A stretch of 64,000 nt of DNA from Labia minor (GCA_963082975.1 OY720349.1:49023962-49087961); one strand, 5' to 3'. Shown: positions 12,195 through 25,105, counted from the stretch's first letter. A program made the numbers and translations. Notes: generated by a model from the letters alone, not told the origin.

Positions 12195-12826
12195 TAAGTT
12201 GACCTGTGGCCAGGTCCCAACCGACCGACGGTTTGAAATAAATTAATTTCCAGCTACAGAAACAATTTCAAATAATTTTCATATATCTATTAATGTAATA
12301 AAAAACAGATATGGATACATAAATAATAAATATAAACATTTTTAATTTTATTTTATTTATAATATATATGCAAGACCAGGCTGTGACGTCATGAATGGCT
12401 GGATGACGTCATATAATTTTAAATCAAGAAAAAACTAATAAATATGATTTTTCTCGAGGATAAAACCAATACAAAGTGCATGATTCGTGGTGATATATAA
12501 AAAAATCTCCTTTGGTGTGAAAATAACCCTTTCCTTCCTATCTTCGATCGCTAATACTACCACTTCCGGTTTCCGGAATTGCACCAAAAGTTGATCAATT
12601 CATCCCACTGATGCATTAAGTAAATCTACCAAATTTCATCAAAATCGGTTGAGCCGTTCAGGCTGTACACATCTATACGGACGGACGGACAGACGGACGG
12701 ACAGACATCATGCTAAAAATACTTTTTTCTGTTTAGAAAATGCATGATTCGTGGAGATATGTAAAAATCTCCATATGTGAAATTTGGTGTGAAAACAATA
12801 CCTCCCTTACTATCGTCGGTCGGTAA
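12195..12826 (+). mobile_element. GTTGACC repeat family, copy 1 (~630 bp)
   Basis: Starts TAAGTTGACCTGTGGCCAG and ends in TCGTCGGTCGGTAA. Shared features, in order: GACCGACGG near the left end; a T/A-rich block; two perfect CRE palindromes TGACGTCA at 12384-12391 and 12404-12411; CTTCCGGTTTCCGG (two opposed ETS cores); a conserved block reading 'ggttgagccgttcagg'; a GGAC/GACA minisatellite (about 12676-12706); and a right end that inverts the left motif (ACCGACCGACGAT). It has no coding capacity, no long terminal inverted repeats and no obvious target duplication. Class uncertain; a non-autonomous Helitron-like element is one possibility. Confidence 0.85.
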
Positions 12827-13529
12827 TTAAAAAGATACTATTCATTTTTCTTTTAAATATCTCCGATGAAGAGTAAAGAATTTTGTTGAAAATCGAATAG
12901 AGAGAGAGCATATATATATATATAGATTGATATATTTCTTTTTTTAAAAAATAAATTAAAATCTCTTTTTTATATATATATATATATATAATTTATTTTA
13001 GTCTGAAAATTTCATAATAATTAGTGTAGAGAACTATTGAATATTCTTAACGAGATTGAATTTGAACTCATGTTGTCCAATATGGTTTTAATCCGCATTG
13101 ATATTCTCTTAAGATTAGATTTAAAATCTGAGTCCTGCCCCAATCCAATTCATTACCAATCCAAGATGCATGAGACACTTAAATATTGTTAAATAATACT
13201 TATATTATAATTAAATCTTCAAATTTTAAAATATAAGAGAACTCATATTTCTGAATTTAATACCAAATTGATTTTCAAAATATTCTATTTTATTTGAATA
13301 TAATGGATTTCATGTGTTAATAATATACAATTTATATACAATTTAATATTATTTTTTTTATTAATATTAGATCAAAAAAGAGAATTTATTAAACACTATA
13401 AATAAAAAAAAGAAACATTTTAATAAATTATAATAGAATATTATGATTTGGATTTAAAATAAATTTAAAAAACTTACCCAATTTTAAAGACAAAATTTGA
13501 AAATAACTTTTTATCATTTATCATTTATA
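12827..13529. other. AT-rich spacer with (TA)n tracts
   Basis: Microsatellites lie at about 12911-12926 and 12971-12991. No gene or delimitable element. Confidence 0.6.
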
Positions 13530-13531
13530 TA

Positions 13532-14107
13532 TCGTCGGTTTGGAAGAATACCCTCACAACTCAAAAATGATAATTCAGATTTTTATATAAAACTATTGCT
13601 TATTGTCAATATATTATGTGGAAGAGAGGCACAAGTTGTAACTACTGTTAAAATCACTAGATAGCATTTAAGACAGTCTGTAATTCCCCCAGTTTTTCAG
13701 CCATTCTGTGTAAGACCGTCACATGTTAGTTGTGTCTTGATTGTTATTGTAGAATTATATGAAATAGTGTCACATTTTATAAAGTGCCATGATTTTGATT
13801 TCATAGTTTTGGTGAATACAATCATATTTTGTGTTGGATTATTGTGCAGTATTCAAAAGGCGAACTATTTTTTGGGCAAGACTTTTACATATTTAAATAG
13901 GAGGATGTAAAAGGGTTCGTAAGTGTACATAAATTACAAATTATTAGTCGAAATTATTAAAATGCCTATCAATTATATGTAGAACTGTTTGTTTCTATTA
14001 TTTATCCATGTAAAGATATAATTGTTTTAATATTTTACAAATTTTGAAATGCCTTTCCTGGAAATCTATTGATGTTGAGTTGTGACGCTATTCTTCCAAA
14101 CCGACGA
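13532..14107. mobile_element. 576-bp TA-flanked MITE
   Basis: The termini TCGTCGGTTTGGAAGAATA (13532) and its inverted partner (to 14107) match over about 34 bp, with mismatches beyond base 19. Both ends are flanked by TA (13530-13531 and 14108-14109), the duplication used by Tc1/mariner/pogo elements. The interior is non-coding. No autonomous partner is present in the window. Confidence 0.88.
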
Positions 14108-14109
14108 TA

Positions 14110-15360
14110 TGTTAAACTTTATTTTTTTATAACATAAATTTCGAAATAACTTATTATAATCTAAATTGAGCCTTTTATACATTTAGAATAATTATTAATT
14201 AATATAATCGACAGGTTGATAATATATTATTACCATTATCTTAAAAAAAAAAAAAATTATACCTACGTTAACTAATGAGAATATATGCAGTTTAAATTAT
14301 TGCTTGATTTGATTGATTGAATAATTAGTGAAATATAAATATATATATATTGAAATATTAATTACACTAAATATAGTTTCATGTTTCATTAAATTTTCAA
14401 GTTAATTAAACTTGAAAGAGAATGTATTTCAGTAATTTTCAATGCTAGGTATATTATATACATGCATATACCGCCATCTATAGAAATTTTGAAAAACTAA
14501 GATTCTGTCTAATCTTCCAATGTATCATTACTCGTATATATTTTATTAATTATTTTCTAAATATATATTAGATATTTTTCAATATAAGTAACTATTTATT
14601 AGTTTATTACATAAGCGTCATTTGTAAGAAGATAATTAATAAATATCAAATTTTAATTCTTGTCCTTCAAAATATGGTTATATGGTATCTCTTCCTAAAT
14701 ATCCAACTTAATCCAACAATTTTGTGGTTGTTTATAAATTCATGAATTGATGATTATGTTTTTAGTTTCAGCAATTATAGAAAAATAATACAATTTATTT
14801 CCATACATAATAATCCAGTTTCAAATAGAAGAAATTTAGAATTTATCTATTTCAATAACTAAGTTTGTTTTTAATATTTTTGAATTTTGTGATCATTATA
14901 AACTGTAAAATTTTTGTAATTAGTGGTGTCCTTAGATTCTCTTCAATGAAAAGTTGAAAAAACAAGAATATAAAAATTGAAAATTCTGAATAATAGAATT
15001 ATAAAATGTTAAATAGTAAAATATATTTATAAAGATAATGTCACGAAGATATAAAAAGTTAAAAAAATATGTCAATCAATTTGTGTCTCTCTTATAAAAA
15101 AATAAACTGTTCTTTGAAATTATTTTATCAAATCTTTAAGCTAAAAAACATGATTGAAAAATGAGATTATCTATTCAGATTCAGACAAATCTTTTATTGC
15201 TATTCAATGTTTGAAAAACTAATTTTTTTAAATATTATGCTTCTAAAAAAAAATAATGATGAAATTTTTAACGAATATTTGGCCATACGGTTATAATTCC
15301 CAATTTACCTATAACAAGTTATATATTAGTTAAAGGCTTTAAATTATAAAAAGAAGATTC
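14110..15360. other. AT-rich spacer
   Basis: No recognisable gene, element or long repeat; only short A/T tracts. Confidence 0.6.
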
Positions 15361-15800
15361 AATAGGACCAGTGCGTTGACTTCTGAAACGACGATCGCTT
15401 TGTAACTCGAGTGGAAGGTCAATCATTTATTTTTTTTTAATCAATCAGGCGTCAATTCATTTACTTATCAAACAATTCTTATCTTGAATCATTCATCCAT
15501 TTTCCATTCATATAGGCAAAGAGTGAGTGGAGAAAGGGGAGTTACCGTTGATTTATTTGGTCACTATTAAAGGAGATGGTTTGACCCAGAATGAAGGAGA
15601 AGGACATTAGAGGATAGCAGTCAGCGAGGACCAATTTCAGGTTCATAAACAAAAGAGACACCCGAGGATACTTTGCACTTGCTGTGGCCGAACGGACGTC
15701 CCCGGGAGTCCGATGCGACCCTAAACGGTTTCCTCCCGTCTTTTGATTTTCTAATAAACGTTCTGAATTCCTTGCACGCCTCGCATAGCTTCAAGCACCG
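15360..15800. other. GC-richer island
   Basis: Two less AT-rich blocks (about 15365-15420 and 15500-15800) contain dense C/G words such as 'ggacgtccccgggagtccg'. A plus-strand open frame across the second block has no domain. It may be cis-regulatory or an exon fragment. 15800-16391 is AT-rich with nothing further. Confidence 0.35.
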
Positions 15801-16391
15801 TCATAACAAAGCCATTTATATTTATTACTTTGATATCTTTTCAAATAAAATAATATTATCAATCTCATATTTTGGATCGTATACGAAACATAGTTATATT
15901 GATTCTGATCAAGACAATACATCAGTCGAATATTTTTTAAACACGTAGACAGATAAATATAAACTCTCATTTTTGTTGAGAAAATTTAGAAATTATGGTA
16001 TAAGGATAATTATATAATTATAAATAAATAAAGTTACAATATTGTAAATTTAAAGAAGCCAAATGTCATTGATCTGTTTGTAGATGAAAAGTATTTAGAA
16101 GTAAAATATAATAATCAAAAAAAGAAGAATGAATTAGAATTAAAATTGAATATATAGGAGTGCATTAACATGAACATGTCATTGTCAAGAAATTATTGAA
16201 ATGTCAATGATTTACTTGTAAAATGTCGAAATTGGGTGCAGAGGCATAACTAAGGTATAGGCATGTGCCATAGGTTCCAAATAAAAGGAAGAGCGAAAAG
16301 ACTACCTTTCGTTAATATATTTATATAGATATAAATATGAGTATTAAAACACTACATGGGCAAAAGAGAGACATTACGAGAAATGAAATAA

Positions 16392-17002
16392 TCTGGAGTG
16401 TCTCCACTCGACTATCTCGCAAATTTGAATTGGATAATCAAGATTTTTCAAAATTTTATTTTTATTTTATCTGATCATAGGATTTTAAGGTTTTTTACAT
16501 AAATTTCACTGAACATATTTTATTGACATAAGAAGGCAATAAAATAATATCAACATTGTTTTGATTTTCTTGAACGAAAATAAAACCATTACCTACATTT
16601 TTAAGTCAAAATTAAAAAAATAATTCCGGTACTTTCAGCGATTCAATCAAGCTGAAATTCTATAAATAGCAGTTTTATATCATATTTAATCATGTGAAAA
16701 ACTATCAAACATATATCTATATTTTTACGGTCACTTTAGAGGAAAAAAAATCAAAACGTTGTAGGTAATGTGACCCTCTTCCGGATGAGCTACATTTCTC
16801 AAAAGTTGATAGAAAACTACTAATTTTGAAAAATCCCCTTGTACCAAATTTCATTATTCTAGCTCAAACATTTTTGCATAATCTTGTCTACATACACACA
16901 CACACAGTCATTTTTCTCAACCTTAGTGAAAATGACTCAGGGACCTTCAAAACGTATAAAAACATCAAAATCTCGATAACGAAAATAGATACTATAGTAA
17001 AA
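16392..17002 (+). mobile_element. Helitron-like element, hairpin-less 3' end
   Basis: Begins TCTGGAGTGTCTCCACTCGA, followed by ACTATCTCGC (16410-16420). The interior shares the blocks seen at 38460-38600 in opposite orientation ('gttgtaggtaatgtgaccct', 'accaaatttcattattctag', 'gcataatcttgtctacatac') and a CA microsatellite near 16893-16905. It ends in TACTATAGTA at 16990-16999, where sister copies carry the full TACTATCTCTGGCGAGATAGTA hairpin, so the hairpin has been collapsed. Orientation here is set by the full-length copy at 38293-38902. Non-coding. Confidence 0.72.
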
Positions 17003-18400
17003 ATGCAAGATGAAATATCTTGTTCCCATAAAAACATAATTCTTATAGCTCTAGAGGAGCGTAAGATTGGTTTTTGTCATAGGCGTCATTCACCCTAAGT
17101 ACTTCTCTGATTCAATACATGAAAATGAATTAAGATATATTGCAAGATTTGTAATAATATAATAATATAATAATATACTTATATATAAAAGATTTTATTA
17201 GTACATTACATACAATTTGAAAAAAATTATATATATTTGAAGAATTCAAACATAACTTGAAAATTTTTCTTGTCTATTGACAATCTGTAAGTGTCACTAA
17301 ATTAAATGATTAACTTTTAAATTTATTAATAAGTTTTCTTATCTATAGATTTTAGTAAATTATCTGATCGTCTTTGGTGATATTCAACCAAAGTACGCCC
17401 GAAAGAATTTACATTTATTTTTTTTTTATTCACTTAATTAAAATCTTATTTTACTTTATTTATAGCTTCTCTACTAAATAGGTGCGAAAAGTGTCAAAGT
17501 TGGTAAGCAGCTAATAAAAGTGTGGTTAAAAAAGCTTATTAAACATATTGCATGATATTTTCTAAAATTATTATTATTTTTTGTAATTTCCCATTTATCT
17601 TTATTATATTTATTAAAAAGTACTTAAAAACACTTTTATTATAAAAAATATTTGATTTTTTTTGTCTTAAAATATTTCTTTCAGAAACAATAACAATTTA
17701 ATATTTTATTTTTATATATTTATATATTTTTATATATTTATGGTTTATATTTTTTCTAATAATTGTCTCATTTTTGGTTTTGAATTAATGCAGGCAGTAA
17801 TAGAACACAACGTACGTGTATTTATTGAATGTTGCATTGTTTAATCTTAACGACCAGACAAGGTCCTAAATATTAATTTAATATGAACTATAAAGAGACA
17901 AAGGTCAGTATTCCGGCATTAATCCAAGCATTTAATAAGTATATGGATTTAAATGTTTAATAAACAAATCATAATGAAATTTCTGATGGTGTGCTTAGCT
18001 TTAATCATCTTAATGTTACCTTTATTCAGAGTCTAATTCTTTTTTGGTATCTATTGAATTGTTTTATAATAATTATATACTATTTAATTACATGATAATA
18101 CCAAGGTGTTAGTTAAAATAGAAATGAAAGAAACATTTCAGTCTTAACATCTCCGAATAGTATCAAATAATTTTAATAACTTTTAATTATTCTCAGATTT
18201 ACTTCAACTTTTTAAATTAAATTTAATATTTAAGCAATGAAAACTCCATTTATAATAGTTCTATTTTATATAGTTTAATTTTACTTTTTGAATAATAATT
18301 TAACTTAAATTTCCAAACTTATTTCTTCTTCAATGTATCTCCTTTTCACATTTTTATTCCCTTCATTCTATTCAAATGTCTCTATTTTAAATTGTAGACT
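17003..18400. other. AT-rich spacer
   Basis: Long A/T-dominated stretch. No recognisable gene or element ends. Confidence 0.6.
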
Positions 18401-18960
18401 TTCGATTTTCAAAAAATCATCTCTCTTCTTGAACGGTGTCGCTCCTGAAATGCAATGATTTATGCAATCGTCTCACCCGTTTTGCATAATGATATTGCTC
18501 GTATCCCATTTGTGTGTGTGTGTTTTCCTCCTGCGGATATTTTCCCCCCGCAATGAATCCAGGCAGATGCATACACTACCGTACTGATTTATAAAAAAAA
18601 GCTGATTGTAGTGATGGTTGTATGTATAATGCTGGATAATAAATATGTATAGAGAGTCACATTAAATATCATTCGGGTTGAATTTATTCACCCACCGAGG
18701 ATAAACTCGGGTTTTTTCTTTTCTTTATCTTTTTTTTTAATCCTCTTTTTCTAAAAGCTATCATTCAGCCATTAAGTCTATCATCTCCAACAGATCTCTA
18801 TTGATTTGTCATTTCGGAGATCGCTATGATTGATCAAATTTACATGAATATCCGAAATGAGGATGTCGAGATAATTCAAAGGAGGGTGCGAAACTACTAC
18901 CTCGTAAATGATAGCATCTCTATTGTGGAAGTTGTCTTCATTATTTTCGAAATTACAATG
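18400..18960. other. Less AT-rich island with GT tract
   Basis: Contains a (GT) tract near 18512-18524, several TTTGCATAAT / ATTTATGCAA-type words typical of homeodomain or POU sites, and a 62-codon plus-strand frame starting at 18826 with no recognised similarity. Regulatory function is only a suggestion. Confidence 0.3.
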
Positions 18961-18969
18961 GATAAATTA

Positions 18970-20840
18970 GATTTATTGAATATTTTTAATTTATATATAA
19001 TAATAATAATATAATATAAAAAATAATAATTGAATGAATAAATGAATAAATGTAAAGTTATTGTGCATATAGAGTTTAAACAAAATTCTAACAAACCCTC
19101 TCAATACTCAGTGGGTACAGAGAGTAGAGATATTTATTGATATTATGTAATGAATTACTTTAATTAATATTTGTTTAAATTTTTAGATAATCATATAAAA
19201 AATGTATTAAAAATATGTACATTTCGTTCATAATTTGATTTGGTTAGGATTTTTACAATATAGATTGTTACTTTAAATGCAAAATTTTTCAAATGAACGC
19301 AAAAGGAGAAAGAATTAAATTTTAAATTAATAATGATATTAATAAAATTGAAAATTTATATATTTTTATGTTGGATTTTTGTAATAAAAAATAATAAAAT
19401 GCTCCTAAACCTTGTTATTTAAGTGATTTTGTTGTCATACTTAAATAATTTATAATATATAATATGTATATTATAAAATTGCAAACTAAATTCTGAATTA
19501 AATATATTCCAATGCATTTTTTATATTTATAATATTTGATATAATATATGTAATACTATTCCCCTCTTTCCCCCTCCAATATGATTATCAAGTATTTATG
19601 TAGTGTCTGAGATGGGTGGGATTGAATAGGTGTTTCGTGTTGGTCCTGATCAGATGTCGGAAGGAACACTTATTTGATTCCACTTATTTCAGGTAAATAA
19701 TATTTATTTATTAACTAATGTAAATATGTAAAGTGTAAATAATAAATAACCACTTATTTCAGAATCATTTAAGGTTTCATTCACGAGAAAACACCCTTCC
19801 ACGTCACCTTCTTACATATATTTAATTATTTTTTAAACAATTTTACTCGAAAAACATTTTTATATTATGTACAATTATTCATATAGGTATTTAGTAATTT
19901 AGTGTAATTAATGATATTGAAAATTATAATTTGACGTTATGATTGTATTTGGTTTATTTTCATCTACAAATAATATATCTCATTCTAAATAATTAAATTT
20001 TAAGTAGAACTATAGTAGAAATTCTAAAAAAACAACAAATATTTCTATCAAAATTGCGCTAATAATGTAAATAAGGTAAAATAAAGTAAAAAAATAAAAA
20101 TTATTAATTCTTTTAAAATATTCGAATATCACAAAATATCGTTTAATAAATATTATATTATGTTATATATAAGGCGAAACTCATTTTGGGAAATAAGAAT
20201 AATACACATAAACATGATCACAATAATAATTGAGTTGAGATCAGTGCAAATCAGTGCAAATATATTATATATATTATTATATATATATATATATATAATT
20301 AACTTATAACAAGCTATAATTTTAATATAGAAACTTTTTTCTTTTTGTTAAAATAAATTGCTACCAAAGACAAGCAAATAAAAATGGAATATTGAATTAA
20401 GAGATAATAATTGAGATTAATTTAATGAATCTGTTTAACAACTCAAATTTTAAGGACCATGTTAAGAATATTCTCCGTCAAGGAAGTAATTAAAATTACG
20501 ACAGAATAAAATGAAAATGAATATGAAAATTTATAGTTCTTTACGTATATTCATTGAATACTAAAAATTTTATACTGAACTAAAATTAAAAATTTGTAAA
20601 TGATGAAAAGGATCGTATATAATGAATATTTTAATGAAATTAAAAAGCTGTTTATTAAAAAAAAAAAAAATAAAAAAAATTAACAGTTGTTATTAAATTT
20701 TATCGAAAAAATTTATACAAGTCACAATCAATTTGAAATTTTGAAAAATAAAATATTTAAAAAAAAATTGCCTGATTTTACTTTTCATAAGCCATTTTAA
20801 AGAAATAATGGAAATTATTTTATGTTTACATAAATTTATT
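18970..20840. other. AT-rich spacer with small direct repeat
   Basis: The 13-mer 'ccacttatttcag' occurs twice at about 19680 and 19750, flanking an AT block. A (TA)n tract lies near 20265-20298. Nothing else supported. Confidence 0.5.
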
Positions 20841-20859
20841 CTAACTAAAATTTAAACAA

Positions 20860-21165
20860 AGAAAGATGAGGACACCGGGGAATGGCGGAGACTACATAAC
20901 GAGGAATTGCATGACCTCTATGGTTGTAAAATCGAGAAGGCTGCGATAGACAGGGCACGTGGCTAGAATGGGTGAGGAAAAAGATATTGGTGGAGAGAGA
21001 CCCATTGGAAAACGTCTGCTTGAAAGAACAAGGATGGTTTGGGTGGACAATGTAGGAAGGGACGAAAGAGAGATGGGAGAAGGTAGGAGTTGGATGGTTG
21101 TGGCTCAGGATAGGGACACTTGGAGAAATGGGTTTGCTGCGGTCAAGAACTTTCGAGTTCCATAG
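20860..21165 (+). pseudogene. RTE-like pol C-terminal relic, second copy
   Basis: Reads TGHVARMGEEKDIGG, then RPIGKRLLERTRMVWVDNVG and WMVVAQDRDTWRNGFAAVKN, ending near FRVP and a stop. These are the same C-terminal blocks as in the 6555-7345 copy. One in-frame stop interrupts the 'RLR*TGHVARM' block, and everything upstream (palm, endonuclease) is missing. It is immediately followed by the Helitron 3' tail, as at 7.4 kb. The two loci therefore share a junction, so either a Helitron captured the pol fragment or the tail inserted once and the composite was copied. Confidence 0.82.
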
Positions 21166-21199
21166 AGCCAAAGACATAGATATATAGATATAACATATA

Positions 21200-21413
21200 C
21201 AATAATAATATATAATTAGTTTACTGATAAATTAAAATATATTTTAAATAAGAACACAAAAACAGATTAATGTTTTATGTAATATACTGATTGAAACAAA
21301 ATGGATGAAAACCTTTTACTACTTTTAACCAAATACTATGTATTACTCGGGGGTACAGGGGGCAGAGCTCCCGTCTATGTATGAAGATCGCCGAAGGCGG
21401 TCTGAGCAGTTAG
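21200..21413 (+). mobile_element. Helitron 3' terminus, second copy
   Basis: Aligned with 7380-7572 across 'gattgaaacaaaatggatga', 'tactcgggggtacaggggg', a hairpin GATCGCC-GAA-GGCGGTC at 21386-21402, and an end TTAG at 21410-21413 followed by T. The terminal CTAG has decayed to TTAG. The hairpin keeps paired changes in both arms, apart from one mismatch. Confidence 0.85.
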
Positions 21414-21689
21414 TATATATATATATACAAATACATATTTATCGTTAATATTTATATATAATATTTATTCACTCGAATGAAATTGATAGAAATAATAAAA
21501 ATTATATATCAGGTTGATCATTTAATTTATTAATATTTATTAATTATATATTTAAATATTTTATTTTTTAATTTCTTTAAAACAAGAATAAATTTTAAAT
21601 AATTATACATTAGGAAAATAAATTAATTTTCAATGAATTTATTTCAATTCATATTGAAATATTGTAGGATGATTTCTTTTCATTATCAT

Positions 21690-21790
21690 AGTGTTTCTTA
21701 TGATGCAGTGTGACAAGGATGCTCTGTGGTGACAACTGATTGGGCTCGACGTTCACCTGCCAGCAGAGGCCGGTGGAATGAGAGGTGTAG
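21690..21790. promoter_or_regulatory. GC-rich segment with CTCF-like motif
   Basis: TGCCAGCAGAGGCCGGTGG at about 21758-21776 resembles the core CTCF consensus (CCASYAGRKGGC), directly beside a tandem array. This is motif resemblance only, and CTCF use in this organism is unknown. Confidence 0.3.
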
Positions 21791-22346
21791 GCGAAGGGCT
21801 CGGGGAAACAAGTGGAGGTGCGCGCGCAATTCTTTAAAAGTTTAGCTTACAATGATTTACAAAAAATTTATTACATGATTTAAATTATTATTATTATCAT
21901 TATTATTCGAAAATATTTATATATTAACGGCGAAGGGCTCGGGGAAACAAGTGGAGGTGCGCGCGCAATTCTTTAAAAGTTTAGCTTACAATGATTTACA
22001 AAAAATTTATTACATAATTTAAATTATTATTATTATCATTATTATTCGAAAATATTTATATATTAACGGCGAAGGGCTCGGGGAAACAAGTGGAGGTGCC
22101 CGCGCAATTCTTTAAAAGTTTAGCTTACAATGATTTACAAAAAATTTATTACATAATTTAAATTATTATTATTATCATTATTATTCGAAAATATTTATAT
22201 ATTAACGGCGAAGGGCTCGGGGAAACAAGTGGAGGTGCGCGCGCAATTCTTTAAAAGTTTAGCTTACAATGATTTACAAAAAATTTATTACATAATTTAA
22301 ATTATTATTATTATCATTATTATTCGAAAATATTTATATATTAACT
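21791..22346 (+). repeat. Tandem array, 4 x 139 bp
   Basis: Units start at 21791, 21930, 22069 and 22208 with GCGAAGGGCTCGGGGAAACA. They are almost identical: the third unit has one change in the GCGCGCGC block and the first has one in the 'acatgattt' block. Each unit has a GC-rich head (including GCGCGCGC) and an AT-rich tail with (ATT)n. Such identity implies recent duplication or active homogenisation. No reading frame spans the array. Confidence 0.97.
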
Positions 22347-23945
22347 ACTAGTAACTGAAAATTTATTTTGTAAATTTTAAGGGCAATCCCAAAAATATCA
22401 ATAGATTTTCGAATATTTATTGGTTGATTTTTTCAAAATATAGATTTAGATCAGCACTCCCCATCTCTCTCCCTGAAATTAGAATAATGCAGAAAAAAAT
22501 AATTTGAATAATAATAATAATTAATCTGAATGCATAAAATTATAATTATTTTAAATAATATTAGACAAACAAATTATAGATTTATATTTTAACATTTTAT
22601 ATATTAAATAAACTTTATATTAATATATATAATAAATAAAAAAATAAAACAAAAATTAGTACCTTGTCATCTCTTCGGTACTAATACATGGATATCGATA
22701 GTTACATACATATATGATGATTATTTGCTTGTTAAATGGTCATCTCAAAATAATTAGCATAACAAATTATTTGTCTATTTGCACATTAATGAAAAATTAT
22801 TTCTTGAATGTGAATTGTTTTTTTTTCAATTTTCTATTTCAATTTTATTTTAGTACTAATTAAAAATGTGTCTTCAAATTTAAATGAGTCAAACAGTGTA
22901 CTACAGCCAGAGGCAATTTTTCAATTCAAGTTTTGTGATCCATCCCATAATATGCAATATGCATTTCCCTGCTAAACATTACATGAACCCGAAGAGTGAT
23001 TATATTTGCACAAATCCGAATCCAAATCACGACCGTAGGGGCGGGTATGTAAAAAAATGGCGAATACCTAATCCCTTCATCAAATTACACTCATTTAAAT
23101 AAATCGATAAGTATCTGATTTAATTTACTTCCACAGGAATAGGCTTAATCCAATGGAATTCGAATCGTGAAAAAAATTTAAAATTGCTAAAAAAGAATAA
23201 AATAAAAAAAAAATCAATAGCATCAACCAGTTTTTCGAAAGGCAATTATTTTTAAAACTAATCCATCATAATATCAAGTGAAAATCATGTTTGTTTATAA
23301 ATGAATTTGATATACATTCACATTTCCATTAAATTAGAAGTGTTACATACACCACAGAATGATTAAAATAAAATAAGCAATATAAGATAAGATTGTTTTT
23401 TTCAATGAAATTAAATATTAATATTGCAATTGAATTTATATAAATTTGTTTTATTCTCAATGTTTGTTATTTCTTCTGTTTTTTCCCTAATTGTAATTAA
23501 AAAGTAATAAATTCGTATAGCTTAATTAAAATAAATATGGCTTCCCTAAATACAATAAAATTGAATATTTTGAACAAAAGAAAGTAAATTTCATTTAAAA
23601 TTTGAATAATTAAGCAATCAATTAAACAATAAATACAAACATAAAATACCAGAGGAAAAAATAATTCAAATCAAAACAATCTATAAAATAAATAATTATA
23701 AAAAAACAAACCACATTTAATTAGCCTCTTTATTCATGCTTATTTATTGCTTTGATAATAATTTGTTTTGTTTTTTTAATAGATCACGTATTATATTTAA
23801 TAATTATTAATTATATAATTTGTGTTTTAAAAATTACCTATAATGTTGAGATCTTTTTTTTTTGTTTATATACAATTTTTCAAAAACATAGAACCTTACT
23901 TTCAATTTCTTACAATGCAATAATGTTATTAATTGATTACTGATG
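22347..23945. other. AT-rich spacer with one island
   Basis: An island at about 22860-23110 contains an ATG-initiated 72-codon plus-strand frame (22884-23102) reading KSDYICTNPNPNHDRRGGYV in its middle. It looks less AT-driven than most short frames here, but I recognise no family. The rest is filler. Confidence 0.3.
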
Positions 23946-23947
23946 TA

Positions 23948-25105
23948 AGGTAATGGCACCTATAGATGACATGGCACCTATAGATGACACTTTTGAATTT
24001 AAACTAAAAAAATAAGCAAATTTTAAAACATACGCGGAAATTTTTTTTTTAAATGATAGTTATGCTTTTCCACCACCTGAGATATCCTACAACAATACAA
24101 TAAGTCGCCCTATTTTTTTTCTTTTAACTTGAAAAGCAGACCGAATCGTCAACAATTGATTTTTTCAACAAATCTTAAAGATAACCTTAAGGGAAGTAAT
24201 GTTCTTAATTAGTATTTTATATTTTTATATTCATATTTATCAAGAATTTAACAACTACATTATAAAATAGACTTAATATAGATATAAATCATTTCTTTTT
24301 AAACACCTAATTTTTAAAAGTATCTTTTTTATCAACGGTGTTATCTATAGGTGCCCCTAAAAATTGTTTTTCCTATAGATGACAGCAATGTCAGCTATAA
24401 GTAGGTTTTTAAAAAAATTGTCTATTATATTAATAGCTGTAAAGAGGAGATAATTTTATATAATTCCACCAAGTTGCATGTCTGAATTGATATAGGAACC
24501 TAAAGGTGACGCTGTGTTTCTCATTGTCAGAAAATTTTTTTCTGTTCCAGAACTTCATACACTATTTTTTGAAATTTTTTTTAAATTACTCTGTTCTCAA
24601 TGTAAAATTAAAAATGCATAATTAAAAAAAGATTTGTTTAAAATCAATTTTTTATTTTATTATAATAATCAGCTAAAAATAAAATCAATCCCAATAAATA
24701 TATCTAATGTATCATTATATGAAACCTGATTTTTTTATTATAACTAAAGTTAAAGCAGCAACAAGGTGTTGGAAAGATGTTTTACTTTGTAAATAAATAA
24801 GTTGAAGATAAAGAGAGCAAACGAAGTGAAAAAAAGTAGATGTCATCTTTGGGTTCCATAATTGTCATCATTAGGTTCCACCAAAATTTTTGGTGTCATC
24901 TATAGGTTCCATTTGATTACTTTGAAAAAAAATTATATTTCCTATTAAACTCATATAAAAGTTTAAAATATTTATCCTGGTGATAAAAGGTAAGATAAGC
25001 TTTATAATAACCAAAAGATTTTTTTTGTGAGACGTATAGTTTCGGTTTTATAAAAGAAAATAGCGACAAGAGCGCTTAAAATGTCATCTATTGGTGCCAT
25101 TACCT
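23948..25105. mobile_element. 1158-bp TA-flanked DNA element, many internal motif copies
   Basis: The termini AGGTAATGGCACC (23948) and GGTGCCATTACCT (to 25105) are perfect inverted repeats flanked by TA (23946-23947 and 25106-25107). The next block, TATAGATGAC, is also inverted at the far end (GTCATCTATT). Motifs of the CCTATAGATGAC type recur near both ends and inside: a tandem pair at 23958-23989, and others around 24348-24365, 24371-24382, 24838-24850, 24887-24912 and 25082-25092. No reading frame longer than 60 codons is present, so it is non-autonomous. The TA target suggests the Tc1/mariner/pogo superfamily. Confidence 0.87.

Noticed and set aside
12195..12826. GTTGACC family as a SINE
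   Set aside because: No polymerase III boxes in the proper arrangement and no variable-length target duplications. The terminal A-run is short and constant (five or six).
13532..14107. Membership of this MITE in the GTTGACC family because both contain ATCGTCGGT
   Set aside because: The shared word is short. The MITE has long inverted ends and TA duplications, and its interior is unrelated.
21791..22346. CRISPR-like regular repeats
   Set aside because: Units are 139 bp, directly adjacent, with no spacers, in a eukaryotic context. It is a tandem satellite.
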